From NCBI GenBank assembly GCA_013698385.1, contig JACCVB010000189.1, positions 1 to 6,405 of the forward strand: 6,405 nucleotides of DNA, in the 5' to 3' direction. The position numbers and the translations under genes are program-made. Source of the DNA: Chloroflexota bacterium. Its GTDB lineage: Bacteria; Chloroflexota; Limnocylindria; Limnocylindrales; CSP1-4. This document shows positions 6,191 to 6,405 of this stretch, piece after piece. The notes under the pieces were generated by a model, which saw only the letters and a list, made by a program, of their open reading frames with translations, was not told where the DNA came from and did not search any database. Positions within the stretch are counted from its first letter, which is position 1. Every line of letters starts with the position of its first letter.

Positions 6191-6206
6191 GCAGCGCATG
6201 CCTGCA
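6190..6206 (+). repeat. Inverted repeat 1, candidate operator at the SorC-gene transcription start
   Basis: TGCAG, 7 nt, CTGCA. It overlaps the last base of the -10 box and the predicted transcription start, where a bound repressor would block initiation. The 7-nt spacer contains GCATGC, itself palindromic. Its centre (6198) is 31 bp, close to three helical turns, from the centre of inverted repeat 2. Confidence 0.4.
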
Positions 6207-6219
6207 CATCGGTTCAGAA

Positions 6220-6238
6220 CATCTGTGCAACGCAGATG
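6220..6238 (+). repeat. Inverted repeat 2, overlapping the SorC-gene start codon
   Basis: CATCTG, 7 nt, CAGATG: a perfect 6-bp inverted repeat whose right arm contains the ATG start codon at 6236-6238. With a G:U and a G:C pair added, the transcript could fold into an 8-bp stem with a CAA loop. It could be a protein-binding operator, an RNA hairpin masking the start codon, or both. A smaller GTTCAGAAC palindrome abuts it at 6212-6220. TGCAACGCA at 6226-6234 repeats TGCAGCGCA at 6190-6198 with one mismatch. Confidence 0.45.
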
Positions 6239-6405
6239 AGCGACTACGACCAGCTGGTCCAGGCCAGCCGCCTGTATTACGAGCTCGGCGAGACGCAGAA
6301 CGCAATCGCGGATCGACTTGGGGTCACACGACCCCAGGTGTCGCGACTCCTCAAACGCGCCCGCGCCCAGGGGATCGTCGAGATCCGGATCATCGACAAG
6401 TCGAC
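6236..6405 (+). CDS. SorC-family transcriptional regulator, N-terminal part (3' end outside window)
   Basis: Only the first 56 codons are present; the frame is open to the window end. The translation is a helix-turn-helix domain of the SorC/DeoR type: a leading helix with QASRLYYELGETQ (9-21), then IADRLGVTRPQVSRLLKRAR (24-43) as the HTH proper, then GIVEIRI (46-52), the short beta wing typical of this family. SorC regulators carry a C-terminal sugar-phosphate-like effector-binding domain, which would lie beyond the edge. They usually control carbohydrate, polyol or central carbon genes next to them, so the targets are probably to the right and perhaps also this gene itself. ATG at 6236 is the only good in-frame start near the expected N terminus. 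No Shine-Dalgarno sequence is visible. The family is clear; the ligand is unknown. Confidence 0.85.
   Translation, partial: MSDYDQLVQASRLYYELGETQNAIADRLGVTRPQVSRLLKRARAQGIVEIRIIDKS

Noticed and set aside
5327..6199. A 290-codon open frame on the - strand opposite the GlcD-type gene
   Set aside because: It is the antisense of a gene with complete GlcD motifs; its product has no recognisable domain.
1..6405. CRISPR array, mobile element, defence system, tRNA or rRNA
   Set aside because: No regularly spaced repeats, transposase or integrase motifs, terminal repeats, defence-associated domains or RNA-gene signatures were seen on either strand.

Overview
The window looks like an ordinary chromosomal stretch from a high-GC bacterium. 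Codon third positions are strongly G/C, genes are tightly packed, and both strands are used. I see no insertion sequence, phage gene, CRISPR array, tRNA or rRNA. Several genes have a TANNNT box (TAGACT, TATCGT, TAGCCT, TAGGAT) 6-10 nt before the start codon with little or no Shine-Dalgarno sequence, which points to leaderless or nearly leaderless mRNAs. Together with the gene content this fits an uncultured Chloroflexota (Limnocylindria-like) or an actinobacterial relative. That placement is an inference and should be checked by homology search.

Layout, left to right: (1) the 3' part of a large FtsX/MacB-type ABC transporter permease on +, cut by the window start; (2) bioY, the biotin-binding membrane component of an ECF-type transporter, on +, with its own extended -10 promoter and a short leader; (3) an unrecognised 198-residue helical protein on -, whose stop overlaps the bioY stop; (4) an MpaB/Lcp-like DUF2236 putative haem oxygenase on +, divergent from gene 3, with the two -10 boxes sharing a TA dinucleotide; (5) an exported short M1-type zinc metallopeptidase on -, tail-to-tail with gene 4 and overlapping it by 7 nt; (6) a GlcD-type FAD-linked oxidase (glycolate or D-lactate dehydrogenase-like) on +, divergent from gene 5; (7) the first 56 codons of a SorC-family transcriptional regulator on +, cut by the window end, with a good TTGACA-17-GATGAT promoter and two inverted repeats that look like autoregulatory operator sites.

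The genes do not form one pathway. They read as independent transcription units: transport (permease, BioY), redox enzymes (DUF2236, GlcD-like), a secreted peptidase and a regulator whose targets probably lie beyond the right edge. No intergenic gap exceeds about 105 nt. I find no clear new multi-gene system. The most notable features are the compact promoters, especially the overlapping divergent promoter at 2373-2382, the repeat array in front of the SorC-type gene, and the unknown protein at 1766-2362 paired with the DUF2236 enzyme.
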